This document shows positions 30,826 to 39,680 of a DNA stretch of 52,231 nucleotides, one piece after another. Under the pieces are notes generated by a model. It made no database searches. It was given only the letters and a program-made list of their open reading frames with translations, and was not told where the DNA came from. Both the position numbers and the translations under genes were made by a program. This stretch comes from a virus. Numbering within the stretch: the first letter of the stretch is position 1; each line of letters begins with the position of its first letter. The stretch is from positions 1-52,231 of IMG/VR virus record IMGVR_UViG_3300025914_000005; one strand, given 5' to 3'.

Positions 30826-30855
30826 TCTATAGTCTACAGGTACGGAAACTGTCAA
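30826..30855 (-). promoter_or_regulatory. Promoter TTGACA-N18-TATAGA (leftward)
   Basis: On the minus strand TTGACA (30855-30850) and TATAGA (30831-30826). Strong consensus boxes; drives the H1-like gene. Confidence 0.65.
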
Positions 30856-30873
30856 CCCCCGGAGGCCGTACGC

Positions 30874-31149
30874 ATGAGTGAATTACTGCACATCGTGCCG
30901 CGCGGCACGGGCATGGACGACCACGGCAACGGTACGGGAGACGTGGCAACGTGGTTACGAAGTATCGCGGACCTTATCGAAGCCGGCGACTTCGGTACGG
31001 TTGGGGCTGGAGTTGTCGTGCTGCGGGAAGACGGGCAGGGAGAAACAGGTTCGGCATTTTGCTTGCGTACGCGACGCTGCAACATGACGTTCGTTGAGCA
31101 GTACGGCACGCTACACTTGATGGCACACGACATGAAAACTGGCGTCTAA
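30874..31149 (+). CDS. Small hypothetical protein
   Basis: 91 residues (MSELLHIVPRGTGMDDHG...), with GDVATWLRSIADLIEAGDFGTVGAGVVVLRE in the middle. GGAGG precedes the ATG. Divergent from the H1-like gene and convergent with the terminase. Unknown function. Confidence 0.65.
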   Translation: MSELLHIVPRGTGMDDHGNGTGDVATWLRSIADLIEAGDFGTVGAGVVVLREDGQGETGSAFCLRTRRCNMTFVEQYGTLHLMAHDMKTGV

Positions 31150-32762
31150 TCAACCGCCATCGCGACCGCGCAAACGTCAAGCCGGTCTGGTGAACGCCCC
31201 AGTTCTTTTCGGATCTTCTCTTTTGGCGTCATGAGTAGCTGCGCGTTTTCGTTGCGGTGACAGCCGCCCACGCCCCACTTATACGCGGCGGCTTCCTCCT
31301 GCAACAGCTTGTCATTCGGTATCGAGACGTCGCTTTGCAGCCACACGCCAAACTTACCGTGCAACTCCGAACGACGATTGGCGTACTGTACGGCATTGTG
31401 GGCGCCATGGCCGAAACCCACCGCTATGACTTTTTCCGGGCCGTGCATTCGCATGCGTAGCCTGGTGGCGTCGAGCACGGCTTTTCCCATGCCGGTGCTA
31501 TCGATCGCGATGCAATCCATATTGTAGCGTTTAAACTGTTCAACCAGCCAATCGGCCTGTACGTTGCTGTCCGGCGTGGCCAGCTCGCCCCATATGCGGG
31601 CACCGATAGCGGAGCCCTGCCGATCGGCGACGAAAGCCTTGTCTTGTCCGTCTCCGGCTGGGTCTATCGCAAGGATCTTCAGCGCGCCGGCAGAGGGCCG
31701 GGGGGTGGCTACCATGGCGGCCGAAATCAGTGACGCTTTGAAAAAGTCAAGCGTGCTGTCTGCCATGAAACATTCGGAATAGATAGCCGGGTACTCCTGC
31801 CTGGTAAGCCGGTGGATCAGATCCGGTTGCCCGCCGTTCATGGTCGCGATCGTATAATTTTGCATCCAAAACCAGTAAAGCTGTTCTCGGCTCAAGCCGT
31901 GCAGCTTCGCATAGTCTTCGAAATCGCGGGATGCCTTCCACGCAAATGGCAAGTCATGGCGTACGTATTCCGGCATCAGTCTCCATGGCAGGAAGTGACA
32001 GCGCCACGGGCCTTTGTTGTTGGCCCGCATGGCTTCCTCGCACATGTTGAAAAACATGCCCGACTGCCCATTGCCCGTGCTCTCCATGGCAATTTCGGTG
32101 CCTGGTAAGTTCTGCACCGTCTGAAGCAAGCCGGACGACAAATCTTCCGTGTTGTCAAAGAAAGCCGCTTCGGACAGATGCAGCAAATGAAAATCGTCGG
32201 AACGGCCGATATCGCCGCCTTCAGCCGACGACACCTTGTATAGCGATTTCAAAATATCAAAAATCAGCTCGCGCGCGTTGGTGGCGCCGATATGCGGTCG
32301 CAGAGCCGGCGGCAATCCTTCGCAAAATTCCTTAATCTCTCGATGCAGGTTCGCAGCGCTGTCCGTGCGGTGCGCCACGACTTGAGCGCGGCGACCGTAG
32401 CTAGTGGCCGTGCTGTGAAAATATCGGCTACCGATGTACGTAGACACGCCCATTCGGCGCGCTTTCGGAATTAGCGCACGCACCATTCCGAATTCTTTAA
32501 GCTCCGCGTCTACTTTTTGGTGAAGTACGGTTTGCGCGTTGTTCAGGACAAACGGCTTTCGCTCACCACCTTCACGCGGCCGGATCTTGATAAACTCGCG
32601 GTACTTGTCGAAGTCCTTAAGCTTGGCCTTTATCTCGGCTTTGACTTCCGCGTACGGCTTTACGGGCGGCGGCTCCCAAGGCCACGCAGGCGCATCCGGT
32701 ACGGGTTGCTGCCAAGGAAACGGCGCGAAAGGTTCTGTACCCGGAAATGGTTCAAGCTGCAT
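31146..32762 (-). CDS. Terminase large subunit
   Basis: 538 residues. ATPase: Walker A-like IPKARRMGVST (about 93-103) and Walker B region FHLLHLSEAAFF. Nuclease: ILAIDPAGDGQDKAFV, CIAIDSTGMG and RLDVCAVAM supply the three acidic metal ligands. This is the DNA-packaging motor and headful nuclease. It is on the opposite strand from the portal operon. Ribosome site AGGG. Confidence 0.9.
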   Translation of the reverse strand: MQLEPFPGTEPFAPFPWQQPVPDAPAWPWEPPPVKPYAEVKAEIKAKLKDFDKYREFIKIRPREGGERKPFVLNNAQTVLHQKVDAELKEFGMVRALIPKARRMGVSTYIGSRYFHSTATSYGRRAQVVAHRTDSAANLHREIKEFCEGLPPALRPHIGATNARELIFDILKSLYKVSSAEGGDIGRSDDFHLLHLSEAAFFDNTEDLSSGLLQTVQNLPGTEIAMESTGNGQSGMFFNMCEEAMRANNKGPWRCHFLPWRLMPEYVRHDLPFAWKASRDFEDYAKLHGLSREQLYWFWMQNYTIATMNGGQPDLIHRLTRQEYPAIYSECFMADSTLDFFKASLISAAMVATPRPSAGALKILAIDPAGDGQDKAFVADRQGSAIGARIWGELATPDSNVQADWLVEQFKRYNMDCIAIDSTGMGKAVLDATRLRMRMHGPEKVIAVGFGHGAHNAVQYANRRSELHGKFGVWLQSDVSIPNDKLLQEEAAAYKWGVGGCHRNENAQLLMTPKEKIRKELGRSPDRLDVCAVAMAVD

Positions 32763-32781
32763 GACGAACCCTAAAAGCTAC

Positions 32782-32812
32782 GGGCGCGGTGTAGGAGCAC
32801 TGCACCGCGCCC
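32782..32812 (-). terminator. Hairpin between lysis-region genes and terminase
   Basis: GGGCGCGGTG (32782-32791) pairs with CACCGCGCCC (32803-32812), 11-base loop. On the minus strand GTAGCTTTT follows, a weak T-tract. It lies between 32834-33163 and the terminase gene. Confidence 0.55.
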
Positions 32813-32833
32813 GGCCCCAAATCCGTGCGCTAA

Positions 32834-33163
32834 TCAGGTCGTCGCAGAGCCGGGTGCTGCGGCAACCGTTGCGTCCGGATCAAGCTGCGTTTCGATGGCG
32901 TTCCACGCTGCGTCGATTTGGGCGTCAAACGCTTGCAGAGCTGCGAGCTGATCGGGCTGGGAAACCACGCCTTGCAGCGACGTGATAATGCCTTTGACGG
33001 CCACGTACGCGCCACTGATCTCTTTTTCAATCAGCGGCGAAAACTCTATCAGCGCCGTCACGACGCCGGAAATGAGGGCGGTCACTTGGGCCGTTTGCGG
33101 ACCCGTCAACAGCGGCATGAGCTGTTGGATCAGGGCGAGGAAGGCGGTAAGAGCCGCGTTCAT
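32834..33163 (-). CDS. Small amphipathic helical protein
   Basis: 109 residues without Cys; N-terminal half is hydrophobic helix (ALTAFLALIQQLMPLL, then VTALISGVVTALIEF), so it may be membrane-active. ATGA-type overlap with the lipoprotein gene suggests a shared role in lysis. No family recognised. Confidence 0.55.
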   Translation of the reverse strand: MNAALTAFLALIQQLMPLLTGPQTAQVTALISGVVTALIEFSPLIEKEISGAYVAVKGIITSLQGVVSQPDQLAALQAFDAQIDAAWNAIETQLDPDATVAAAPGSATT

Positions 33164-33585
33164 TTGGATGCCCCCGGGGCTTGCGCGATGGGTTGCGCTT
33201 TGAGCGCGTTCAGCGCGCCCACCATGGCGTTGTACGTGGACGCCAAAGCCGGCGTTTTGTTGACCACGCTACTTTCCAGTGCCGCCCGAGCTGCGGAGCC
33301 CGTACGGATGGACTTGACCACAACGCGGCGGATCACTGCGGAACAGATGGAGGGCGCCATCTTTTCCTGAATGCAGTATTGCCCGTAGTTCGTGGCCGTG
33401 ACCTTCACCGCGTCGAAGGCGTACGCGGCCGGAATGACCACGTCGGACGGAACCGTAGCCGTCGTGGCGAGCGTGAAGACCTGTTGCAGCGTGGCAACCT
33501 TGGCCTTGAATTCGGCGACTTGCTGAGCGCAGCCGCCAAGCGCTACGGCACCAACCAGGCACAGTAGCGCAAGAGCGCGTTTCAT
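33160..33585 (-). CDS. Phage lipoprotein
   Basis: 141 residues with a classic lipoprotein signal: MKRALALLCLVGAVAL then lipobox LGGC (Cys19) and AQ. The mature part is helical and soluble. Located in the putative lysis cluster, so it could be an outer-membrane-linked lysis or superinfection-exclusion factor, although it is too long for a typical Rz1. Ribosome site AGGGG. Confidence 0.7.
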   Translation of the reverse strand: MKRALALLCLVGAVALGGCAQQVAEFKAKVATLQQVFTLATTATVPSDVVIPAAYAFDAVKVTATNYGQYCIQEKMAPSICSAVIRRVVVKSIRTGSAARAALESSVVNKTPALASTYNAMVGALNALKAQPIAQAPGASK

Positions 33586-33616
33586 GTTCGTATCCCCTGT
33601 TGCCGGCGTGCGGCGG

Positions 33617-33904
33617 TTACTTGGCGGTGGCGAGGATGGCGGCGGCCTGACCCGGGGTGACCACCTTCGGATTTGGCGTGGCGTTGGCGCTCTCCGGGGA
33701 CGTCACGACGATGGCGCCGGAGTTGCCCACGGTGTTCTTGAGCGACTGAAGCCGCGTCACCACCGCCGGCCACACTGCCAGCGCCGCGACCCCGATAGCC
33801 GTCCACGCGCCGACGTCGAGCCCAAGCCAGCCGTGGCCGGCAGCGTAGCCCGCGAAACCAGCAACCAGCGTGGACGCCGTCGTCTGTACTTGCGTTCCGT
33901 TCAT
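33617..33904 (-). CDS. Holin-like membrane protein
   Basis: 95 residues with two likely membrane segments (about 11-23 and 33-49: TLVAGFAGYAAGHGWLGL, then AIGVAALAVWPAVV), and a short soluble tail. AGGAG precedes the ATG at 33904. Position between endolysin and lipoprotein genes supports a holin or lysis-related role. Confidence 0.55.
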   Translation of the reverse strand: MNGTQVQTTASTLVAGFAGYAAGHGWLGLDVGAWTAIGVAALAVWPAVVTRLQSLKNTVGNSGAIVVTSPESANATPNPKVVTPGQAAAILATAK

Positions 33905-34002
33905 AAGTGATGCTCCTAAAGGTGAAGTTGCATTTAAACAGCTACCAGATATTGACGAACAAGGCAAATCATGTCAGACGAAAACTGTGAGAACGGAGCC
34001 CC

Positions 34003-34050
34003 GGGGGTTGGCCCTCCAAGCGGATTGCCCTCCGATGCCAACCCCCGTTT
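34003..34050 (+). repeat. Long inverted repeat at the start of a rightward gene
   Basis: GGGGGTTGGC (34003-34012) and GCCAACCCCC (34037-34046) are perfect inverted copies, 24 bases apart, followed by GTTTTCG. The right arm starts inside the ATG at 34035, so the hairpin could hide that start or act as a weak terminator. Confidence 0.6.
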
Positions 34051-34469
34051 TCGTCATCGTCCGCCCGCCGAACCGCGAGCCTTACGCCCTCCCGCTGGAC
34101 CGGCTTACAAATCACATACGGGCGGCTAGGACACTCCGAACGATGGGAAAGCTTGCATCGCACTTCGCACGCGCTAACGCGGCCATGGATCGCGTGGAAG
34201 CCAACACCAAAGCTCACGTGGATAAGCTAGTGGAGCGTACGGACGGCTACCTTAACCGTCTGGATGGCCACATGCAGAAACGCCACGAAGCCTTGGACGG
34301 GCAGTTTTCCGAACTGGCTGAGTTCGAACGCGACTTGGAGGAGTTCGGAAAAAACGACCGTGGCGGCGATGGCGAGACTATCGAGAAACCCGCGCCGCAA
34401 AATGAAGCGCAGAAAGAGGCGGGGACGAACGGATGGACGCCTCCAGCCGACAGGTCGTTTAAACACTAA
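34035..34469 (+). CDS. Coiled-coil hypothetical protein
   Basis: 144 residues from ATG 34035 (a GTG at 33987 is an alternative). Residues about 35-110 are predicted helix/coiled coil (MDRVEANTKAHVDKLVERTD...). It lies on the opposite strand between the endolysin and holin-like genes. A competing 52-codon frame from ATG 33971 has a better ribosome site (AAGG). Function unknown. Confidence 0.5.
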   Translation: MPTPVFVIVRPPNREPYALPLDRLTNHIRAARTLRTMGKLASHFARANAAMDRVEANTKAHVDKLVERTDGYLNRLDGHMQKRHEALDGQFSELAEFERDLEEFGKNDRGGDGETIEKPAPQNEAQKEAGTNGWTPPADRSFKH

Positions 34470-35107
34470 CCCCGTAGCAAGCGGCCCCACAAATCGTCGC
34501 CGGCAAGCTTTGTAGCTGCCGGCGTTTTCTTTTCAGGCTCCGCAATCACGGGCGGTTTGATCGCAGGCGCCGTCACGACCGCAACACCTTCGCCCAGCAT
34601 CACGACGTCTGCATGCCCATGGCTTGCGCTGTCTGCGTACGGGTTGTAATCTTCGATCGGGTACCAAGATCCTGAGAACAGTTCCGATTGACGCCACACA
34701 GGGATGCGCTGCACATGCCCGCTATCGACGAAGCTGCCTTCTTTTGCGTGACCCCAGTCCTGCCCGCTCACAAGCCCGTGCTTGCGCGCCAGCGTGCGCA
34801 AAAAGACGTAAGGCTTGTTATCTTCGGCGTACTTGCCGTTCACAAAGACGCCGAAGTCAACCGCTACGCCGTACCCGTGGCAACCGACCGTACGTAACTG
34901 AGTTCTGCGTTCGGTGAATAGCGCGGACTGCCTGGTTTGACTGCGGTACGTCTCCAACACTCGCAAATCGATGCCGCTGGCTTGTGCATCCGCGACAAGA
35001 TCCGCGACCGCTTGCCGCGTGCCGGGCTCCAGCATGGCCATGTCGCGGCAAACAACGTCTGAGCGGTAGTATTTCGAGTTGCGGATTACGCTGTCATAGA
35101 AAGACAT
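34466..35107 (-). CDS. Endolysin, M15-family peptidoglycan peptidase
   Basis: 213 residues. ETYRSQTRQSALF, CHGYGVAVDFG (H77, D84), WGH (H120) and DSGHV (H131) form the zinc-binding site of VanY/L-alanyl-D-glutamate peptidases. The last 60 residues are a Pro/Lys-rich tail. No signal peptide, so it needs a holin. Cuts the peptide stems of the cell wall. Confidence 0.8.
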   Translation of the reverse strand: MSFYDSVIRNSKYYRSDVVCRDMAMLEPGTRQAVADLVADAQASGIDLRVLETYRSQTRQSALFTERRTQLRTVGCHGYGVAVDFGVFVNGKYAEDNKPYVFLRTLARKHGLVSGQDWGHAKEGSFVDSGHVQRIPVWRQSELFSGSWYPIEDYNPYADSASHGHADVVMLGEGVAVVTAPAIKPPVIAEPEKKTPAATKLAGDDLWGRLLRG

Positions 35108-35116
35108 GGCCGTACC

Positions 35117-37471
35117 TCAAAACGGATTGCCAAAGCCTACCACGCTGAACACGTCACAGTCTTGGAGTGTGGCAACGGCGTTCGTGACGTAGCACCCCAC
35201 CCGCGCCGCGGAAGTGGTCAGGTTAGCAGAGTTGGCCACGCCTACCACTCCCGGACCCGTACCCGTTTGCTGAGCCGCGCCCGAAATGGTGTAATTAGCG
35301 TCGAGCTGCGGTGTGATAAAAGTAAACGTGTAGTCACCGGCACCGTTGCGAATGCAAGACGTGACGTTAAAGCTATCCTTCAACGTACAGGCGGCTCCGG
35401 TCTTGCCGTCAACGCGCGCCCAAAAGAAGGGGTACGGGTTGCCCGAGAAACCAAGAAACTTGGTCCCGGTAAAAGCTTGCCAGTACACATTGCGGACTGA
35501 GAAAGTCTGCGGATTGATTTGACCGGAGGCGCCTTGAAGCTGCGCAAAGCCGGTGGCGACGTTCGTAACGTCCGAACGAACCTTGATACCGTCAATGGTG
35601 GCGTTGATCATGCCACCTTTGTTAATGCCGGTGCCGAAGATCATGCAGAACGTCGTAGGGCCGGATGCGGTGGTGCTAAGACACTCACCGTTTTTCCAGC
35701 TAAGATTGATGCCGGCCGCCGCGTACAGGCCCACCCCGTACGTGTTCTCCATATCGACGGCTTCTAGGGTGATGTTGTCGTTGGAGCCGGCTTCGGTGAA
35801 GTAAAAATTTGTATTCTTGTTCTGCGTGAAACCGATGTTCTTAAAGTTGGCGATCAGGCCGGTATACGCAATGGCCCCCGACATGGTTGGACCGTTGCCG
35901 TTAACCTGCATCTGCGGCGGTCGAAAAGTGAGCTGAACTACGCCAGATCCCGCGTAAGCACCAAGGGCGGTAGTATTGACGTTGTTGCCATTGGCGTCGC
36001 AGAGCGCGAAGCTGTTGGCCGTTACGGGAGCGCAAGCGCGGAAGTTACCAGGCCCGAGGGCCATGCCGGTGATACCCTGTACCCACACGTAGTCCCCAAC
36101 GGTCCAGTTAAAATTGGACGTTGCGGACGTCACTATGCCCGGATTGGCGTTGGTGATGGCGGTGATGCTGGTAGGATTGAAAAACGCGTTAATCGGCGGA
36201 ACCGTACCGCATAGGTTAAAGAAGCTGTTGATGACAGTGAGATTTGAATTCTCCAGCGTGTTACCCGCGCCGTTCAGGCACCACCCGCTGACATTGTCCC
36301 ACTTGACGTTATCAAAGGTTACGTCAAACCAGCCGTCACTATCACCGGACCAATTTGGCATGCCGACGCCATCGCCGGTAAGCCCCTTAAGATAGACGTT
36401 GCGCATAAACGAATAGCCGACCTTGAACCACAGAACGCCCGAAGCGTTCGCGGTGGCCGCGCTGTTGGTAATGGACAGGTCGCTTAGCTCTGCCTCTTGC
36501 CACACCGCAACTTTATTGGTCGGGACCGCGTGAGCACCGCCTACCGCAGTGATGGTGTAGGAACCTGCGGCAAGGCCGTGCGCGTCCGCCGCTGCGATAG
36601 TCGCATAGTGCGCTGGCGGGTTCACCGTATCGATGTACACCGAGTACGTGTAGCCGGATTGAATTGGCGGGAGCGTGAGCGCGATCGAACCGGAACCCGC
36701 GCCGCCGACCACGACTTGCTTGGCAAGCGGGCCAAAGATTTCGTTGGCAGAGCCGTCCGTAACGGTGACGTTGACGAAATAGGTGTTGGCCGCAAGAGCG
36801 CCGCCCGAGGTGGACGGAGTGAGGACGAACAGCGACTTGTACATGCTCGCCAACGCAGGGTTGACGGCAAGCATGTAGTCGTTGGCAACTGCGGTATCTA
36901 AATTCGTGACCAGCCGACCCGCGCCGGAAATCTTCACGCCCGGTACGGTCAGTGCTCCCGTAGTCGTGAAAGTATTGAGCGCAATCTTAGTGGCGACGTG
37001 ACACGTACCCGCTTGGAGGAGCAAACGACGTCCGGATATTGCCGCTATGGCCGTATTGATCGCGGGGCCGTCATCGGTGACGCCGTCGCACTTCACGCCC
37101 CACCACGGAGCGTACGCATAGCCAAACGCCGCAGTGCACGTGAGCGGCACAAGCGAGCACGAGCTGTTAATCAGCGTCGATAGCGCGGTGTGGAAAAAAC
37201 CCGAACCGTTGTAGGCAAGTACGTCATTCGTTGCCGAACCCGAGTTGTCCAGCCCCGTACCGCCCCCGTTGATGCCGACATTGCCAAATGCGGGGTCCGT
37301 CGAATTGCCGGTGCTGGTAAGCGGCTTGCCGGCCGCACCGGGAGCCGCATTGGTAAAACCTTGCGAACCGCTGCCGCGACCCACGGGAACCGAGTGCTGC
37401 GGAACCTGCCACTGCGCTAACGCAGGCGACACAGCCAACAGCAACGCGAGCGCCAAATAACGTACGTACTT
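35117..37471 (-). CDS. Pectate-lyase-fold tailspike with N-terminal signal peptide
   Basis: About 784 residues if started at the ATG near 37474, overlapping the previous stop (ATGA). The first 22 residues (MKYVRYLALALLLAVSPALA, then QW) read as a Sec signal peptide, which is unusual for a virion protein. GVKCDGVTDDGPAINTAI is the classic start of the beta-helix domain of receptor-degrading tailspikes. Probably binds or cleaves the host O-antigen or capsule. A longer upstream frame lacks a ribosome site. Confidence 0.75.
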   Translation of the reverse strand, partial: KYVRYLALALLLAVSPALAQWQVPQHSVPVGRGSGSQGFTNAAPGAAGKPLTSTGNSTDPAFGNVGINGGGTGLDNSGSATNDVLAYNGSGFFHTALSTLINSSCSLVPLTCTAAFGYAYAPWWGVKCDGVTDDGPAINTAIAAISGRRLLLQAGTCHVATKIALNTFTTTGALTVPGVKISGAGRLVTNLDTAVANDYMLAVNPALASMYKSLFVLTPSTSGGALAANTYFVNVTVTDGSANEIFGPLAKQVVVGGAGSGSIALTLPPIQSGYTYSVYIDTVNPPAHYATIAAADAHGLAAGSYTITAVGGAHAVPTNKVAVWQEAELSDLSITNSAATANASGVLWFKVGYSFMRNVYLKGLTGDGVGMPNWSGDSDGWFDVTFDNVKWDNVSGWCLNGAGNTLENSNLTVINSFFNLCGTVPPINAFFNPTSITAITNANPGIVTSATSNFNWTVGDYVWVQGITGMALGPGNFRACAPVTANSFALCDANGNNVNTTALGAYAGSGVVQLTFRPPQMQVNGNGPTMSGAIAYTGLIANFKNIGFTQNKNTNFYFTEAGSNDNITLEAVDMENTYGVGLYAAAGINLSWKNGECLSTTASGPTTFCMIFGTGINKGGMINATIDGIKVRSDVTNVATGFAQLQGASGQINPQTFSVRNVYWQAFTGTKFLGFSGNPYPFFWARVDGKTGAACTLKDSFNVTSCIRNGAGDYTFTFITPQLDANYTISGAAQQTGTGPGVVGVANSANLTTSAARVGCYVTNAVATLQDCDVFSVVGFGNPF

Positions 37472-38079
37472 CATGGTGCGATAACCCATCCTAGCAGATC
37501 CGCAGAGGGATACAGGGTAATTCCGTTCAACTGATCCGGTGTGGAGTACAGGCTCCAGTCGATTTGTCGCATGATAGTTTCGCCAACCACCGGATCTAAG
37601 TTGATTTGGTGACTTACAACGTTGGTTGACCAATCTACAATTTGAAGCGGTTGCGTACGTCCTACTACCGTAGGAAGTGACAGCGAGGTCACCGCAGGAT
37701 TATCGCGCTCAATAGCTGCTAGCGTAGTGAGCGCATTCACGGGCGCGCTGTTGGTAACCAACTGAAAAACGTTGCTGATGGAAGCCGCTGCAAACACCGC
37801 ACGCCACAGCAACGGCGTTGCAGGCTCAAATTCTTGAGTGGTGGGGTTGTACAGAAAAACAGCGCTTTCGGTTACCCACGACATAGTCGAAGTCTTCAAC
37901 CACACAGTAGAAGACACGTTGGTATTCGGTGGCGACGTGGGATTGACGTACAGCGTAAATAATCCAGCCCTAGCCATGGCGCTAAGTACGTAGTCAAGAC
38001 CGGGCATCCGCTCCAGCCGCACGCCTCCGGAGGTTTGCCGAAGCAATGCCAGAAAGTCTTGAGTGGAGCTGTACGACAT
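37471..38079 (-). CDS. Tail protein, short paralogue of the collar fibre
   Basis: 202 residues. The first 40 residues (TQDFLALLRQTSGGVRLERMPGLDYVLSAMARAGL) closely match the N-terminus of the gene product at 38085-39230, so the two are paralogues that probably share an attachment point on the tail. The rest has no recognised domain. Confidence 0.65.
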   Translation of the reverse strand: MSYSSTQDFLALLRQTSGGVRLERMPGLDYVLSAMARAGLFTLYVNPTSPPNTNVSSTVWLKTSTMSWVTESAVFLYNPTTQEFEPATPLLWRAVFAAASISNVFQLVTNSAPVNALTTLAAIERDNPAVTSLSLPTVVGRTQPLQIVDWSTNVVSHQINLDPVVGETIMRQIDWSLYSTPDQLNGITLYPSADLLGWVIAP

Positions 38080-38084
38080 CGGTT

Positions 38085-39230
38085 TTAATTCTTCGTGGCT
38101 ATGATGACGTCCGCGTACGTCAAGCGCATGTCGTGCGAGTGAGTGTGCGAGCCACCACCGCCCGTACCGCCATCCGTGTTGGCCGCAGCGGACGGAGACC
38201 CCGCAGCGCCGAAGCTGCCGCCGCCGAAGGTGTTGTAAAAAGCGGGTGCAGAATAGCCGTGCGTGTGAGACGGGATTTGCGAAGCCCCGAGCGTAGTAGC
38301 GCCAACTTGCGTCGTTCCGAACAACGTAGAAAAGGCAACACTGCCGCCCGTCGAAATAGCGCCGGACGTAACGCGCAAGCCTGCGTCGTTCACTGCCGTT
38401 TGCTTCGTCCAGTTGACCGGGGCCGATGTCTGGCGAAATACCAGCACCGTACCCGATGCGAATTCAGCGCCGGGAACAGCCCAAGACGGATTTAAGCCGC
38501 CTCCGTTCGTAACAAGGTTGTACCCGGCGGTCCCGGGAGCGAGCGCGGCCCAGTTAGCCGCGCCGCGGTACATTATCGCACCCTGAGTGCTGCCGAACAG
38601 CGCGTCGAGCAAGCCAGAGACCCCGACCCATCCCGGGACAGGACCGGCCGTCACTGCCAGTATCGTATTTACCGTGCTCGCTTCAAGCGCCTGCCACTGC
38701 GAAGCCCCACGATAGATCATGGCACCAGGCGTAGAGCCGAACGTCACGTCCAGCGCAGCGCTGTCCACCGCGTACGTCGAGCCCGGAAGCGGGCTCGCAG
38801 GCCATGCGCCTGCTACCTTGGGGCCATATAGGCCTCCGGGGAAGTCCGAGCGAATGGAAAAATCGCCATTGTTGCCGACCGTGTTTGCAGGTGGTCCGCC
38901 GGCAACGATGTACCATGACGTGCCGAGCGAATTCGAAGCCGCAAGCAATAGCTGCCACAGTAGCGCGGCCGAAGCCGGTTCGTAGTCGGCGTTGGCTGGA
39001 TTCCAAAGGTACAGGACGCCTTCACCCGTGTAGGACGGATTGGCGGGCTTGAACCAGGCCGTTACGTTTTGACTGGCTACGGGCGCGGTAGCCGACGTCG
39101 TCACCGTGATCAAGCCAGCACGCCCGAGCGCTGCCACCACGAAGTCAAGCGACGGCATGCGCTCTTTGGCTACAGACCCGCCAAGGTTTCGAAACATGGC
39201 AACAAAATCAGTCGCAGGATTGAAAGACAT
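38085..39230 (-). CDS. Tail fibre with collar-type His-rich tip
   Basis: 381 residues. The N-terminus (ATDFVAMFRNLGGSVAKERM) is shared with 37471-38079. The middle has two copies of an FGSTxGAxIYRG repeat. The C-terminus (VLVFRQTSAPVNWTKQTAVND, IPSHTHGYS, GSHTHSHDMRLTYADVIIATKN) is the HxH-rich fibre tip that binds metal ions along a trimer axis in many phage fibres. AAGGGG ribosome site. Confidence 0.75.
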   Translation of the reverse strand: MSFNPATDFVAMFRNLGGSVAKERMPSLDFVVAALGRAGLITVTTSATAPVASQNVTAWFKPANPSYTGEGVLYLWNPANADYEPASAALLWQLLLAASNSLGTSWYIVAGGPPANTVGNNGDFSIRSDFPGGLYGPKVAGAWPASPLPGSTYAVDSAALDVTFGSTPGAMIYRGASQWQALEASTVNTILAVTAGPVPGWVGVSGLLDALFGSTQGAIMYRGAANWAALAPGTAGYNLVTNGGGLNPSWAVPGAEFASGTVLVFRQTSAPVNWTKQTAVNDAGLRVTSGAISTGGSVAFSTLFGTTQVGATTLGASQIPSHTHGYSAPAFYNTFGGGSFGAAGSPSAAANTDGGTGGGGSHTHSHDMRLTYADVIIATKN

Positions 39231-39239
39231 CGTTGCCCC

Positions 39240-39671
39240 TTAAATATCGTGTTGGTCGTCCGCAGTGTAAAGCGGGTTCAGCGTTGGCGTTATCTGCACT
39301 CCCGGCGTAGGCCACGCTCCGGCTGTCTTCGGACCGTACATGATTGGCTGCATGCCGTAGCTTCCCGAACCGGCCCACAACATGAAGTAGTCGCCATCCG
39401 TGCCTAGATCGTTCGTCGGCGGAACCGGGCCGAACCACCGCGTTGACGTGGTATTGTACGGAGCAGGCAGCGTAAAAAGATAGTGACCCCATGGATCAAC
39501 ATCGAGCGGAGCGCGTTTATTGAACATGTTGAACGTTGACTTATCAACGTACAGGTCTCCCACCACTCCGGCTTGCGGTACGGGCGGCCCAAAGCCGTGC
39601 ATGATCTTCCCAAACTGTTTGGTTTGGGCGAAGATGCCGCTCTGAAGCGTACCATTGTCGAAACCAGAGAT
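39240..39671 (-). CDS. Tail protein, paralogue of 39681-40313, probable ATC start
   Basis: 143 residues if read from ATC 39671. Codons 3-34 (GFDNGTLQSGIFAQTKQFGK...) match the start of its upstream paralogue. AGGAGG lies five bases before the ATC, and the in-frame TAG of the upstream gene lies only three codons before it, so no ATG, GTG or TTG is available. Starting at the first ATG (39602) would delete the conserved 23 residues. Contains VDPWGHYLFTLPAPYNT and ends like its paralogue (NPLYTADDQHDI). Confidence 0.6.
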   Translation of the reverse strand: MSGFDNGTLQSGIFAQTKQFGKIMHGFGPPVPQAGVVGDLYVDKSTFNMFNKRAPLDVDPWGHYLFTLPAPYNTTSTRWFGPVPPTNDLGTDGDYFMLWAGSGSYGMQPIMYGPKTAGAWPTPGVQITPTLNPLYTADDQHDI

Positions 39672-39680
39672 AGCCGCCTC

